Shown piece by piece: positions 14,748 to 23,719 of a DNA stretch of 64,000 nt. The notes below the pieces were generated by a model. It did not search any database. It had not been told where the DNA came from and worked only from the letters and a program-made list of their open reading frames with translations. Source of the stretch: Fictibacillus sp. b24 (lineage in GTDB: Bacteria > Bacillota > Bacilli > Bacillales > Fictibacillaceae); contig NZ_JAUCES010000005.1 of NCBI RefSeq assembly GCF_030348825.1, forward strand, positions 682,001 through 746,000, in the 5' to 3' direction. The position numbers were made by a program, and so were the translations under genes. Positions within the stretch are counted from its first letter, which is position 1. Each line of letters opens with the position of its first letter.

Positions 14748-15239
14748 ATGAAAAAAATCTTACTGTACTGGCTTCCGGTCCTCCTTTGGATGGGTATTAT
14801 CTTTTATGCCAGCTCTCAACCATATGAAGAACAAGATCTTCGTCCTACGCTCTCGGCGAATTTGGACTTGAGTATCATAGAAAATCTATTCTCATCTTTT
14901 ACGTTTCATTACGCGGGTGACGAAATTAGCATACAAGCGTTAGGCGCAGCTCACTTCCTTGAGTTCTTTATACGGAAAGCGGCACACTTTTTTACGTATT
15001 TCGTATTGGGATTCCTGATGTATCGGGCGTTAAGCTATTATTTTTTAAACAACCGTTTAACGTTTATGGCCTCCTGGATCCTAACCATTCTGTATGCCAT
15101 ATCTGACGAGGTTCACCAAAGCTTTACACCGAACCGAACGCCGCATGTAGAGGATGTAATGATTGATGCTGCGGGTGGACTGATTGGAATCACGCTAGCA
15201 TTCTTCATCTACAAAAAAATTCGTACAAAAAGAATTTAG
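14748..15239 (+). CDS. VanZ family protein
   Basis: A 163-residue membrane protein with the VanZ signature: an early RKAAHFFTYFVLG helix and DEVHQSFTPNRTPHVEDVMIDAAGGLIG near the C-terminus. About four membrane segments are visible. ATG 14748 follows AGGTGG; the frame is open from an upstream TTG at 14694, which lacks a ribosome binding site. VanZ proteins give low-level teicoplanin or lipoglycopeptide resistance in some hosts; in bacilli the role is unproven. Confidence 0.85.
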   Translation: MKKILLYWLPVLLWMGIIFYASSQPYEEQDLRPTLSANLDLSIIENLFSSFTFHYAGDEISIQALGAAHFLEFFIRKAAHFFTYFVLGFLMYRALSYYFLNNRLTFMASWILTILYAISDEVHQSFTPNRTPHVEDVMIDAAGGLIGITLAFFIYKKIRTKRI

Positions 15240-15279
15240 ATAAGTGCTACAATAAAAGAAAAAGAATGCAGGTGATAAC

Positions 15280-15522
15280 ATGCAAATGCCGATAACCATG
15301 CAATCTAACCTAGTGACGGTTGGAAAAGAAAAGCGTTTAGAAGGTAATGTGTTTGAAATTTCATTAGACGGTTATAAGCTGTTTATTTTGGATCATCCTG
15401 TACCCGTGCAAAAAAAAGAAAACAGCTCTCCGGTCGGAAAAGCTGTTATTAAAGAAGTGACGTGGAAAAAAGACTCCACTCGCTTAGTTTATGAACTTAT
15501 CGATCTGCATGGTGTGAATTAA
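15280..15522 (+). CDS. DUF2584 family protein
   Basis: An 80-residue protein matching my memory of the bacillus DUF2584 family (short N-terminal MP-hydrophobic start, then GKAVIKEVTWKKDSTRLVYELIDL). No signal or catalytic motif is seen. The start follows GCAGGTGA. Function unknown. Confidence 0.7.
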   Translation: MQMPITMQSNLVTVGKEKRLEGNVFEISLDGYKLFILDHPVPVQKKENSSPVGKAVIKEVTWKKDSTRLVYELIDLHGVN

Positions 15523-15523
15523 G

Positions 15524-15556
15524 AAGGAAGGAACTCGAGTGTGAGTTCCTTCTTTT
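15524..15556. terminator. Bidirectional terminator
   Basis: Stem GAAGGAACTC with GAGTTCCTTC, A-rich before and T-rich after, between convergent genes. Confidence 0.85.
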
Positions 15557-16292
15557 ATTTATAAGTAATCGCCTGCGATCCCATCTGCTTCCATGCTTTC
15601 ACAAAATCCTCTCGCGGCAACTTCCGGTTTTTCTCTTTATTCAGTGGGTCATTCACATAAACATGTTCTTTATCAAACCCCGTTATCACGACGGAATGTT
15701 CTTTCCACGTAATTTTAACTTGTCCTGACGGAGTATTCCATGTTCGAAATTCACTCGCAGGAAGCTTCCTGAAATCAGCGTTAATAATAATCCATACTGG
15801 TTTTCCTTTTTCGACTTTTGCTAACAATTCATCAAAAGTTCCACCACTTATATCCTCGATTCGGCCAGGTAAGTATTTCTCAGCTAATTCAGCCACAGGG
15901 CCGTGATAAACACCATATCCCATGTTATCAAACGTATAAATGTCCCCGACAAATCCATCGTTCGGATTGCCATAATAATAGGTTCCATTCTCGTTTTTGT
16001 AAGGGGTATCCACTTTCTTTATCTTCTCAGCAAGCTCCATTTTATCAACATCTACACCAGCGTGCTGAAGGACCATAGCCAATGAGGTAACTTCACATCC
16101 GCGGTCTAGTTCAGGCTTTTGTTGAATTAAAGGAACATTATCAAGTAAGGTAACGCCATTTTCTTTGGTCGCACCTGCTGCCGCACTTAACAGAGCAAGT
16201 TGACTGTTTTCTTTTTGTTTTTTATTTTGTTGATAGCCTAAGAAACCTCCAAGGATAAACGCTGCAAACAAAACGATTAAAAGTTTTTTCAC
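15555..16292 (-). CDS. Exported C39-like cysteine peptidase
   Basis: A 245-residue protein with an N-terminal signal/anchor (MKKLLIVLFAAFILGGFLGY) and a papain-like C39 domain. The probable catalytic Cys is in DRGCEVTSLAMVLQ (about residue 66), the His in EHSVVITGFD and the Asp in YVNDPLNKE. The layout resembles B. subtilis YvpB-type C39 family proteins. The GTG start follows AAGGAG. The target is unknown; it faces outward next to cell-wall hydrolase genes. Confidence 0.82.
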   Translation of the reverse strand: MKKLLIVLFAAFILGGFLGYQQNKKQKENSQLALLSAAAGATKENGVTLLDNVPLIQQKPELDRGCEVTSLAMVLQHAGVDVDKMELAEKIKKVDTPYKNENGTYYYGNPNDGFVGDIYTFDNMGYGVYHGPVAELAEKYLPGRIEDISGGTFDELLAKVEKGKPVWIIINADFRKLPASEFRTWNTPSGQVKITWKEHSVVITGFDKEHVYVNDPLNKEKNRKLPREDFVKAWKQMGSQAITYK

Positions 16293-16483
16293 TTTATACT
16301 CCTTGTCTTCAAGTTACTACATATATTACCAAAATATTAGATACTTAAGCATAAAATTGAATTCATTTAACGACATAAAACGATTACCTTTTAATATATT
16401 GCATATTTATTCTGTAATTTAGAAGGAATTTGTCGATAAAAGAAGAAGTGAGACTTAAGGTAAATTAGTAAAAGGAGGAAGAA

Positions 16484-17815
16484 ATGGAAAATAAAAAGAT
16501 TTTAAAGCGTTTTATTATGACTTCTACTTTTGCTGGAGCGTTCTTGGCAGCACCGGTGATTGGAGAAGCTGCACTAGGGGACCAAACTCTTAAATTAGGA
16601 AATACAAATAGTGATGTAAAGGAACTGCAATCCATTCTAAAAAGTAAGGGGTATTTTCATTATCAAGAGACTACCACTTATTTCGGGCCAATTACGAAGC
16701 AAGCGGTTATGGACTTCCAAAAAGCAAATGGTCTCGTTGTAGATGGAATTGTGGGAAAGCAAACATACGGTAAATTGCTGCAGAAATCCCATCAGGAAGA
16801 AAAGCCGGCAGCACAAAAACCAACAGTGCAAAAACCTACTGTACAAAAACCAACAGTCTCCACCACTAAGCCAGCTGCAACTCAACAAGTTCAAAAAGCC
16901 GGTAAAGTGTTAAAGCTTAATTCAACAGGTCCTGAAGTGAAAAAACTTCAAACAGATCTTAAAAGTCTAGGGTTCTTCACTTTTTATAAAACGACTGATT
17001 TCTATGGAACGATTACAACAGAAGCCGTTCGAAAGTTTCAGATCAACCAAAATTTAAAGGCTACTGGGGTAGCTGACAGAATAACTCTTGATCGGGTTCA
17101 GAAGCAAGTAGCGGCAAAGAAGGCACCAACTACAACGAAACCGACACCGTCAAAACCTGCAACAGCCAAACCAAATGTGTCAACACCTGCGCAGCCCACT
17201 AAAGAAACTGTATTACTCAAATTTGGCAGCAAAGGAACTCAAGTTAAGCAGCTTCAAACCCGCCTAAAAAATCTTGGTTATTTTACATACCCTATGATTA
17301 CTGATTATTATGGAACGGTAACAGAGGATAGTGTTGAAAAGTTCCAAAAAGTAAATGGTCTTCCGGTTACAGGTGAAGTGACAAATTCGGTGTTAACGAA
17401 GTTGTCTCAGGCAGAGAAAAACCAGACTCAAAAACCAAGCAAGACACGTGATCAAATAACGATCAATGTGATTGCTAATGCTTCTGAACTTATGGGTGTT
17501 CCCTATGTTTGGGGTGGGACGACAACAAATGGGTTCGACTGCAGCGGATTTATCCAATATGTTTATGCAAAAGAAGGCGTTCAGCTTCCTAGAACGGTAG
17601 CGCAAATGTGGAACGCAACTAAATCTGTAAGTAATCCAGCAGTAGGAGATCTTGTTTATTTTGAAACGTACACAGCAGGACCTTCTCATTTAGGTATTTA
17701 CATAGGCAGTGGTCAATTTGTACACGCTGGATCAAGTACAGGCGTAACTGTGAGCGATATGAACCTTTCCTATTGGAAAAATAGATATTTGGGCTCTAAA
17801 CGAGTAAACTATTAA
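16484..17815 (+). CDS. Peptidoglycan endopeptidase: three PG_binding_1 repeats plus NlpC/P60
   Basis: A 443-residue secreted hydrolase. After a signal peptide (to about 29), three peptidoglycan-binding repeats lie near residues 30-105, 140-210 and 235-305, each with an LK-n-GxxGxxVKxLQxxL start and joined by Thr/Lys/Pro-rich linkers. The NlpC/P60 domain (about 325-443) has the catalytic Cys in GFDCSGF, His in PSHLGIYIG and a third residue in VHAGSS. It should cut D-gamma-glutamyl-meso-diaminopimelate stem-peptide bonds. A strong AAAGGAGGA site and a terminator after the stop make it monocistronic. Confidence 0.92.
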   Translation: MENKKILKRFIMTSTFAGAFLAAPVIGEAALGDQTLKLGNTNSDVKELQSILKSKGYFHYQETTTYFGPITKQAVMDFQKANGLVVDGIVGKQTYGKLLQKSHQEEKPAAQKPTVQKPTVQKPTVSTTKPAATQQVQKAGKVLKLNSTGPEVKKLQTDLKSLGFFTFYKTTDFYGTITTEAVRKFQINQNLKATGVADRITLDRVQKQVAAKKAPTTTKPTPSKPATAKPNVSTPAQPTKETVLLKFGSKGTQVKQLQTRLKNLGYFTYPMITDYYGTVTEDSVEKFQKVNGLPVTGEVTNSVLTKLSQAEKNQTQKPSKTRDQITINVIANASELMGVPYVWGGTTTNGFDCSGFIQYVYAKEGVQLPRTVAQMWNATKSVSNPAVGDLVYFETYTAGPSHLGIYIGSGQFVHAGSSTGVTVSDMNLSYWKNRYLGSKRVNY

Positions 17816-17829
17816 TATAGCATTCTGGA

Positions 17830-17862
17830 AAAAATCTTCTGACCCATCAGAAGGTTTTTTCT
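17830..17862 (+). terminator. Terminator of the PG-binding endopeptidase gene
   Basis: Stem AAAAATCTTCTGA with TCAGAAGGTTTTT, followed by a T-tract. Confidence 0.85.
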
Positions 17863-17982
17863 TTATCAGTAAACTATCAGATGTTTATCAGTCATATATT
17901 CCCAACTATTTTGTTATAATAAATAAGTGTTTAAAAGGGAAAATATATGTCGTGACAAAACTTGTTGAGAAGGAGATATGAT

Positions 17983-19995
17983 TTGAAGAATATATGTAAA
18001 CTCATTTTTATGACTGTCTTGTGTTTAGGGCTGTTATCAGCGTGTTCAGAACCACCTAAGCCGGAAAATACATTGAAAAAGTATGTAGGCTATTGGGAAA
18101 AGCAAGATTATAAGAATATGTATAAACTGCTAGATTCTAAATCCAAGAAGGAGATCTCTGAGAAAGATTTTGTAAAGCGTTATGAAGCGATCTATAGTGG
18201 AATAGAAGTTAGTAAGTTAGAAGTGGATATGAAAAAGCAAAAGAAAAACGAGGAAGAAGAAAGTGAGAATGTGAGTCTTCCTTATACGGTTAAGATGGAA
18301 ACACTTGGCGGACCGATAGAATATTCACATGACATGAAAATGAACCTTGAAAAAAAGGATGATTCTGAGAAGTGGGGAATTCAGTGGAATACGTCGCACA
18401 TTTTTCCTGAAATGAAAAAAGGTGACCGGATCTCTGCTTCTACTATCTCTCCTAAAAGAGGGCAGATTCTAGACAATGAAGGCAAGCCGCTGGCCATTAA
18501 TGGTGTAGCAGCTGAAATTATTATTGTTCCTGATAAATTGCCTCAAGATAAAGCAAAAACACTAACGCCTTTATCTAAACTGCTCGGGATAACGACAGAA
18601 GAGATACAAAAGCAGCTGGATCAGCCGTGGGTAAAGCCAGATCAAGCTGTACCAATTAAAAAGGTATCAGCAGATGACGCGAAGTTAAAAGACATCATCG
18701 CCCTAGATGGTGTTGATTACCAAAAGAAATCGACACGACTTTATCCTTTAAAAGAAGCCGCAGCACATCTTACGGGTTATATTGCACCCATTTCAGCTGA
18801 GGATTTAGAGAAGTTAAAAGGAAAAGGCTATTCATCACAAGATTGGATTGGTAAGGCGGGTCTTGAGCAAGTATACGAAGAACAGCTGCGTGGAACGAGC
18901 GGTGGGCTGATCAAGATCCTCGACAGTAAAGGTGAGGAAAAATCTATACTTGCACAAAAAGAAGTTCAAAACGGAACAGATGTTAAAACAACGATTAATA
19001 GCAGAGTACAGCTTTCAATCTATAACCAGATGAAGGCTGACGTTGGAACAGCATCGGCCATTCATCCCAAAACAGGAGATGTACTTGCGCTAGTAAACAG
19101 TCCATCTTATGATCCAAATCAATTTACGTTAGGATTAACAAAGTCTCTTAGACAAAAATGGGCAGATGATCCAAAACAGCCAATGCTAAACCGTTTCAAA
19201 TATGTCTACGCACCAGGTTCGACACTCAAACCTTTAACGGCTGCAATCGGGCTTGAAAATGGGACCCTAAACCCTAACGCAGAAATGAAAGTATCGGGTA
19301 AAACGTGGCAAAAAGATAAAAAAGCTTGGGGCAATTACAAAGTAACAAGAGTTACTGATGTTCCGAGCGTTAACTTAGAAAAAGCGCTAATCTACTCAGA
19401 TAATATCTATTTTGCTCAAGCTGCGCTTAACCTCGGCGAAGACAAATTTACAGAAGGCTTGAAGAGATTTGGATTTGGAGAAGAGTTACCTGTTTCCTTC
19501 CCATTCACTGCATCTTCCGTTGGTAAAGGTGGCATGAGTGAGGGACAGCTCGCTGACAGTGGCTTCGGTCAAGGGCAGATCCAGATGAGTGCGCTGCATG
19601 TTGCCATGTCTTACACACCGTTCCTAAATGAAGGGAACTTGTTGGCGCCAAGACTAGATCAGGCGAAAGAGGCTTCTATCTGGAAGGAAAACGTGATTTC
19701 ACCAGAGACAGCGAAATTGGTAAGTGCTGATATGGTCCAGGTTGTAGCCAATAAAAATGGAACTGCACATAAAGATGCCTATATGAAGGATCTGCCGCTA
19801 GCAGGAAAAACTGGTACGGCTGAGCTTAAAGCTGCGGGAGAAGACAAAGGGAAAGAATTGGGCTGGTTTGTGGGCTATAACACACAAAATCCATCCCTTC
19901 TCGTTTCCATGATGATTGAAGACGTTGAAGAACGTAACGGCAGCCACTATGTAACTCCTAAAGTGAAAAATGTGTTTAGGGAAGTTCTAAAATAA
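17983..19995 (+). CDS. pbpC: Class B penicillin-binding protein, PBP3/MecA-like lipoprotein transpeptidase
   Basis: A 670-residue class B PBP. The signal ends in a lipobox (LLSAC), so it is probably a lipoprotein. Then come a MecA_N/NTF2-like domain (about 25-140), a PBP dimerisation domain (about 150-310) and the transpeptidase, with S413-x-x-K416 (STLK), S472-D-N474 and K609-T-G611. TTG 17983 is chosen because AAGGAGA lies 7 bases before it; an upstream in-frame TTG at 17962 has no ribosome binding site. It matches B. subtilis PbpC (PBP3) in architecture. It cross-links peptidoglycan, and low beta-lactam affinity is possible. Confidence 0.9.
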   Translation: MKNICKLIFMTVLCLGLLSACSEPPKPENTLKKYVGYWEKQDYKNMYKLLDSKSKKEISEKDFVKRYEAIYSGIEVSKLEVDMKKQKKNEEEESENVSLPYTVKMETLGGPIEYSHDMKMNLEKKDDSEKWGIQWNTSHIFPEMKKGDRISASTISPKRGQILDNEGKPLAINGVAAEIIIVPDKLPQDKAKTLTPLSKLLGITTEEIQKQLDQPWVKPDQAVPIKKVSADDAKLKDIIALDGVDYQKKSTRLYPLKEAAAHLTGYIAPISAEDLEKLKGKGYSSQDWIGKAGLEQVYEEQLRGTSGGLIKILDSKGEEKSILAQKEVQNGTDVKTTINSRVQLSIYNQMKADVGTASAIHPKTGDVLALVNSPSYDPNQFTLGLTKSLRQKWADDPKQPMLNRFKYVYAPGSTLKPLTAAIGLENGTLNPNAEMKVSGKTWQKDKKAWGNYKVTRVTDVPSVNLEKALIYSDNIYFAQAALNLGEDKFTEGLKRFGFGEELPVSFPFTASSVGKGGMSEGQLADSGFGQGQIQMSALHVAMSYTPFLNEGNLLAPRLDQAKEASIWKENVISPETAKLVSADMVQVVANKNGTAHKDAYMKDLPLAGKTGTAELKAAGEDKGKELGWFVGYNTQNPSLLVSMMIEDVEERNGSHYVTPKVKNVFREVLK

Positions 19996-20000
19996 TATGG

Positions 20001-20053
20001 AAGCTGACATCCTAAAGGTATTTCATGTGACCTTTTGGACGTCAGCTTTTTAT
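20001..20053 (+). terminator. Long-stem terminator, family also found at 29.7 kb
   Basis: AAGCTGAC (20001-20008) pairs with GTCAGCTT (20041-20048), with an inner AAAGGT/ACCTTT stem, then TTTTTATTTTT. A sequence-related copy ends the LtaS gene. Confidence 0.85.
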
Positions 20054-20420
20054 TTTTCTATTTTTCTATTTATATGCAATTTTATTTATTCTAAGGAACC
20101 TTTCCTTACAAAACCATCCTCAATGATATGGGAATAAAGAACTAATTTAGGCGGTTTGCAATCCATAGATCCCTTCCTATATCCGACATTATTTAGCATA
20201 ATATTACAAAGATTACACAAATGCTGTCAGATATGTAACGAACATGTAATAAACTGGTTAGTCTACTTATGCTACCATAGACATAGGACGATGGGGTCAA
20301 GCAAAAGGTAGAAACATACAATACATACTTGTTTTTTACTACATAAATTGAACTAGTCTACTAGATTAACTTGAACCCAATTGGTTATATCTAGCCTAAT
20401 CAATTGGAGGGTATTTTATT
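20054..20420 (+). other. Long leader of the NlpC/P60-LysM gene
   Basis: A gene-free, AT-rich stretch. Beyond the WalR-type box at 20234 I see no convincing single sigma-A promoter, no ORF with a ribosome binding site and no riboswitch fold. Its length suggests several promoters, as known for lytE in B. subtilis. Confidence 0.4.
20234..20250 (+). promoter_or_regulatory. WalR-type box
   Basis: TGTAAC-GAACA-TGTAAT is an exact match to the WalR (YycF) direct repeat TGTWAH-N5-TGTWAH. It lies 170 bp before an LytE/CwlS-like autolysin gene, the typical WalRK target. Binding is inferred. Confidence 0.75.
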
Positions 20421-21305
20421 ATGAAAAAGAAGATTTTGTCTATCGCAGTTGCTGCTGGCGTAATTTTATCAGGTGGAGAGTTTGCTCATGCTTCACTCGG
20501 AGATAACATTATAAAGACGGGTCATAAATATTTAGGTACACCTTATAAATACGGTTCAGCTTTTGGAAATACACGTACTTTTGATTGTTCTTCTTTTACA
20601 TCATACGTTTTTGCACAAAACGGAATTACAATTCCCCGGACAAGTGTTGGACAAGCATCTGCTGGAGTAGCTGTTTCAAAAGCTAATCTTCAAAAAGGTG
20701 ATCTAGTATTCTACGACACTGACTTTGATGGAAGAGTCAATCATGCTGGAATCTACGCAGGTAATGGAAAGATGCTTAATGCACAATCAAACGGAGTTGC
20801 CTATACGGATGCATTTTCAAAATATTACTGGGGAGCTCGATATATAACAGGTAGACGTGTCATTACTCAGAAAGCAACAGCTTCTGCTGCTAAGAAGCCT
20901 GTTCAATCTAAACCAGCTGCCAGTACAGCTCAAGTAAAAGTACATAAGGTTCAAAAAGGGGAAACGCTTTGGAGCATTAGCAAAAAGTATAAAACAACTG
21001 TTTCGGCTATCCAAAAATTAAACAATTTAAAATCTACTTCTCTAAAAGTAGGTCAGGTGTTGAAGGTAAGCGGGCAAGCTCCAGCTGTAAAAAAAGCTTC
21101 AACAGTGAAAATTGCATCTGTTAAAAAGACAACAACAGTTTCAAAAGCATCTACTACAAAAACAATCTCTTATACAGTTAAACGCGGAAACTCACTTTGG
21201 GGAATTAGTAAAAGCTATGGTGTTTCTGTAAATCAAATTATGAAAACGAATAAGTTAAAATCAGCTTCTATATATCCTGGTCAAAAGCTGATCATATCTA
21301 AATAA
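20421..21305 (+). CDS. NlpC/P60 endopeptidase with two C-terminal LysM domains
   Basis: A 294-residue secreted hydrolase. Signal peptide to about residue 24; NlpC/P60 domain about 25-150 with C56 (FDCSSF), H108 (VNHAGIY) and a later polar residue (NAQSN). Two LysM repeats follow at about 170-215 (VQKGETLWSISKKY) and 248-292 (VKRGNSLWGISKSY). LytE and CwlS of B. subtilis carry LysM first and NlpC/P60 last, so the order here is reversed. It should cut stem peptides and contribute to wall growth. The WalR-type box upstream fits essential-autolysin control. Confidence 0.92.
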   Translation: MKKKILSIAVAAGVILSGGEFAHASLGDNIIKTGHKYLGTPYKYGSAFGNTRTFDCSSFTSYVFAQNGITIPRTSVGQASAGVAVSKANLQKGDLVFYDTDFDGRVNHAGIYAGNGKMLNAQSNGVAYTDAFSKYYWGARYITGRRVITQKATASAAKKPVQSKPAASTAQVKVHKVQKGETLWSISKKYKTTVSAIQKLNNLKSTSLKVGQVLKVSGQAPAVKKASTVKIASVKKTTTVSKASTTKTISYTVKRGNSLWGISKSYGVSVNQIMKTNKLKSASIYPGQKLIISK

Positions 21306-21309
21306 GCAG

Positions 21310-21340
21310 CAGCCTGTTAAATGCAGGCTGTTTTTTATTA
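21310..21340 (+). terminator. Terminator of the LysM endopeptidase gene
   Basis: Stem CAGCCTG (21310-21316) with CAGGCTG (21324-21330), followed by six T. Confidence 0.88.
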
Positions 21341-21420
21341 TTTAAAATCTATGAAATCAAGTGGTAAAAAGTGGTTTTTAAAGTATAATAAATTTATATT
21401 CCATAACTTTGGGGGCCATT

Positions 21421-23562
21421 ATGAACAAAAAAAAACTTCTAAGCTGTTTGGTTTTTACTTCACTATGCTTTTCCTCTACCCATACATTCGCAGCAAGTAA
21501 ATCAATACCATCTGAAAGAACAGCATATGCATTTCAAAAAATGTTTCAAGGTAAAGACTACGTAAATACTGAACTCATTATTAAAACTTCTAAACAATTA
21601 TATAAGAAAGAAAAATCTGATTTTAAAAGTCTATTTAATTTAATAAATATAAAACCAATTGGAGAAAACTTCTATGTGGTTTCTTTTCCAAGTCAAAAAA
21701 ATATTTCTAAATTAGTTATTAAGCTATACGAGAACAAACTAGTTGAATATGTAGAACCCAACTATAAAATACATAAAGAATATATTCCTTCTGAACCTCT
21801 ATATAAAAAACAATGGTTTCATTCCAAAATTAATACGCCTTTAGCATGGGATACGACAAAAGGGGCAAGTGACGTAGTTGTAGCAGTAATTGATGGCGGT
21901 GTGGATGGTAAGCACCCAGAATTAAAAGGAAAATTGTACAAGCCATATGATGCAGTGGATGGGGATTCTATCTATTATCCAGACGATCACGGAACTCATG
22001 TTGGAGGAATAATAGGTGCGTCATTTAATTCGGTAGGAGTAGCGGGTATTGCTCCTAATGTTAAAATTATGCCGATAAATGTTTTTTACGGAGCTACTAC
22101 AACTGCTGAAGAAATATCATCCGCTTTATTTTATGCAGCAGATCAGGGAGCAGATGTAATTAATATGAGTTTAGGCAGTTACTATTATAGCAAAGTAATT
22201 GACGATGCTGTTGCTTACGCAAGGTCTAAAGGAGCTATAGTTGTTGCTGCTGCTGGCAATGATCATGTAGATGAAAAAACGTATCCAGCTGCTTATAATG
22301 GTGTATTTGGAGTCAGCGCCACTAACAATACTGATCGTGCTGCTTATTTTTCCAACTACGGAAGCTATGTTGATTATGCAGCCCCTGGAGAGGATATTTA
22401 TTCTACAATTGCATATGGAAAGTATGGTTATATGAGTGGAACTTCAATGGCATCTCCTGTCGTAACTGGGACCATTGCCTTGATGCTTTCAAAAAACCCA
22501 TTTTTAACAGAAACTCAGGTAGATACCATTTTGAAAAAATCGACTGTAGACCTCTATCAAGTTGGGAGGGATAATCTTTCTGGATTTGGTAGAATTGATG
22601 CTTCTTTAGCGGTTAAAAATACTCCGACAGCACTTTCAATCACAACTCCATCAGCAAAAGAATTAGTAATAAATGGAGCAAACTCTATAACAGCGTCATA
22701 TAAGGCTTATATAGGTACATCGGTTTCCGTAGTTGTAAAAGATGCAAAAGGTAAAATTGTAAAGACCATTAATAAAAATGTTAAAGGTACTGACAAACAG
22801 GTTAACATTACATGGGATGGGAGAATCGATAACGGCAGTTACGCAGATAGTAGTTCTTACAAAATAATTGTTACGGCAGTTAAAGGTTCTGCTGCTAGGT
22901 CGAAAGAGACTTCTTTTACCGTTAAGAATCAATTAAAGCCATCAATAGTTTTAGAAAAAACGACAATGTATTATTCTCCTAAAGTATTGAAAACGGGAGT
23001 TGTCCCTATAAAGCTCAATAAAACACAGTTAGTTACAGCAAAGATCTTTGATGCAAAAGGTGCACACGTGAAAAATATCATATCTAATAAAAGTCTATCA
23101 GGTGGTAGTCAAACGATAGGCTGGAGTGGTAATAATAGCTCTAGAAAACAAGTGCCAGATGGAAATTACCTGATGAGAATAGACAGTATTGATGCTAATA
23201 ATCAAAAAGCAGATCGGAAGACAGCAACGATAATAGTTGATAGCAAGGCGCCACTTCTTAAGAGTGCTGCGATATCCCCCTCTGTTTACAAAGCAGGGAA
23301 AAGTATCACGGCTGTTAGTAAGTTCACAACAAATGAAGCTTCAAAGGTAACGATTTATGTTGTTTACAATAATGGTCAAAAAATCAGGACTTTGGCTAGC
23401 AAGAAGTCGCTAAAACCGGGATCACACACTCAAAGCTGGGATGGTAAAACGCAAAGTAAATCCTTTGCAAAGGCAGGTAAATACAGGTTTGTATTTGAAA
23501 GTACTGATGTTTCAGGAAACAAATCGATAACACAATCAAGTTGGATTTCCTTACAAAAATAA
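21421..23562 (+). CDS. Secreted subtilisin-like serine protease with FlgD-type Ig repeats
   Basis: A 713-residue S8 protease. Signal peptide to about 25, then a fervidolysin-like propeptide (about 30-120). The catalytic domain (about 130-405) has D158 (VIDGG), H190 (HGTHVGG) and S342 (GTSMASP). Three FlgD-like Ig modules follow (about 410-505, 515-605, 615-713), each with a VKDAKG-type strand and a WDG/WSG turn. ATG 21421 follows GGGGG; an in-frame TTG at 21409 would overlap that site. The Ig modules probably hold the enzyme at the surface or near substrate. The wall context suggests maturation of surface proteins or nutrient digestion. Confidence 0.92.
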   Translation: MNKKKLLSCLVFTSLCFSSTHTFAASKSIPSERTAYAFQKMFQGKDYVNTELIIKTSKQLYKKEKSDFKSLFNLINIKPIGENFYVVSFPSQKNISKLVIKLYENKLVEYVEPNYKIHKEYIPSEPLYKKQWFHSKINTPLAWDTTKGASDVVVAVIDGGVDGKHPELKGKLYKPYDAVDGDSIYYPDDHGTHVGGIIGASFNSVGVAGIAPNVKIMPINVFYGATTTAEEISSALFYAADQGADVINMSLGSYYYSKVIDDAVAYARSKGAIVVAAAGNDHVDEKTYPAAYNGVFGVSATNNTDRAAYFSNYGSYVDYAAPGEDIYSTIAYGKYGYMSGTSMASPVVTGTIALMLSKNPFLTETQVDTILKKSTVDLYQVGRDNLSGFGRIDASLAVKNTPTALSITTPSAKELVINGANSITASYKAYIGTSVSVVVKDAKGKIVKTINKNVKGTDKQVNITWDGRIDNGSYADSSSYKIIVTAVKGSAARSKETSFTVKNQLKPSIVLEKTTMYYSPKVLKTGVVPIKLNKTQLVTAKIFDAKGAHVKNIISNKSLSGGSQTIGWSGNNSSRKQVPDGNYLMRIDSIDANNQKADRKTATIIVDSKAPLLKSAAISPSVYKAGKSITAVSKFTTNEASKVTIYVVYNNGQKIRTLASKKSLKPGSHTQSWDGKTQSKSFAKAGKYRFVFESTDVSGNKSITQSSWISLQK

Positions 23563-23575
23563 TAGATTGATACGG

Positions 23576-23610
23576 CACCTCTTTTTGTCCATGAAAGAGG
23601 TGTTTTTTTA
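23576..23610 (+). terminator. Terminator of the subtilase gene
   Basis: CACCTCTTT (23576-23584) pairs with AAAGAGGTG (23594-23602), followed by seven T. Confidence 0.88.
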
Positions 23611-23719
23611 TCAAATTATGTAAAAAAATATCAAATTAATGGAAAAATTTTTATATACAAATGTCATTTTTTACCCTATGATTATGTTATTGTCAAATAA
23701 ATAATAGGGTGGGTTTTGG

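Noticed and set aside
20208..20225. Second WalR-like repeat on the minus strand (TGTAAT-CTT-TGTAAT)
   Set aside because: The halves are separated by 3 bp, not the required 5.
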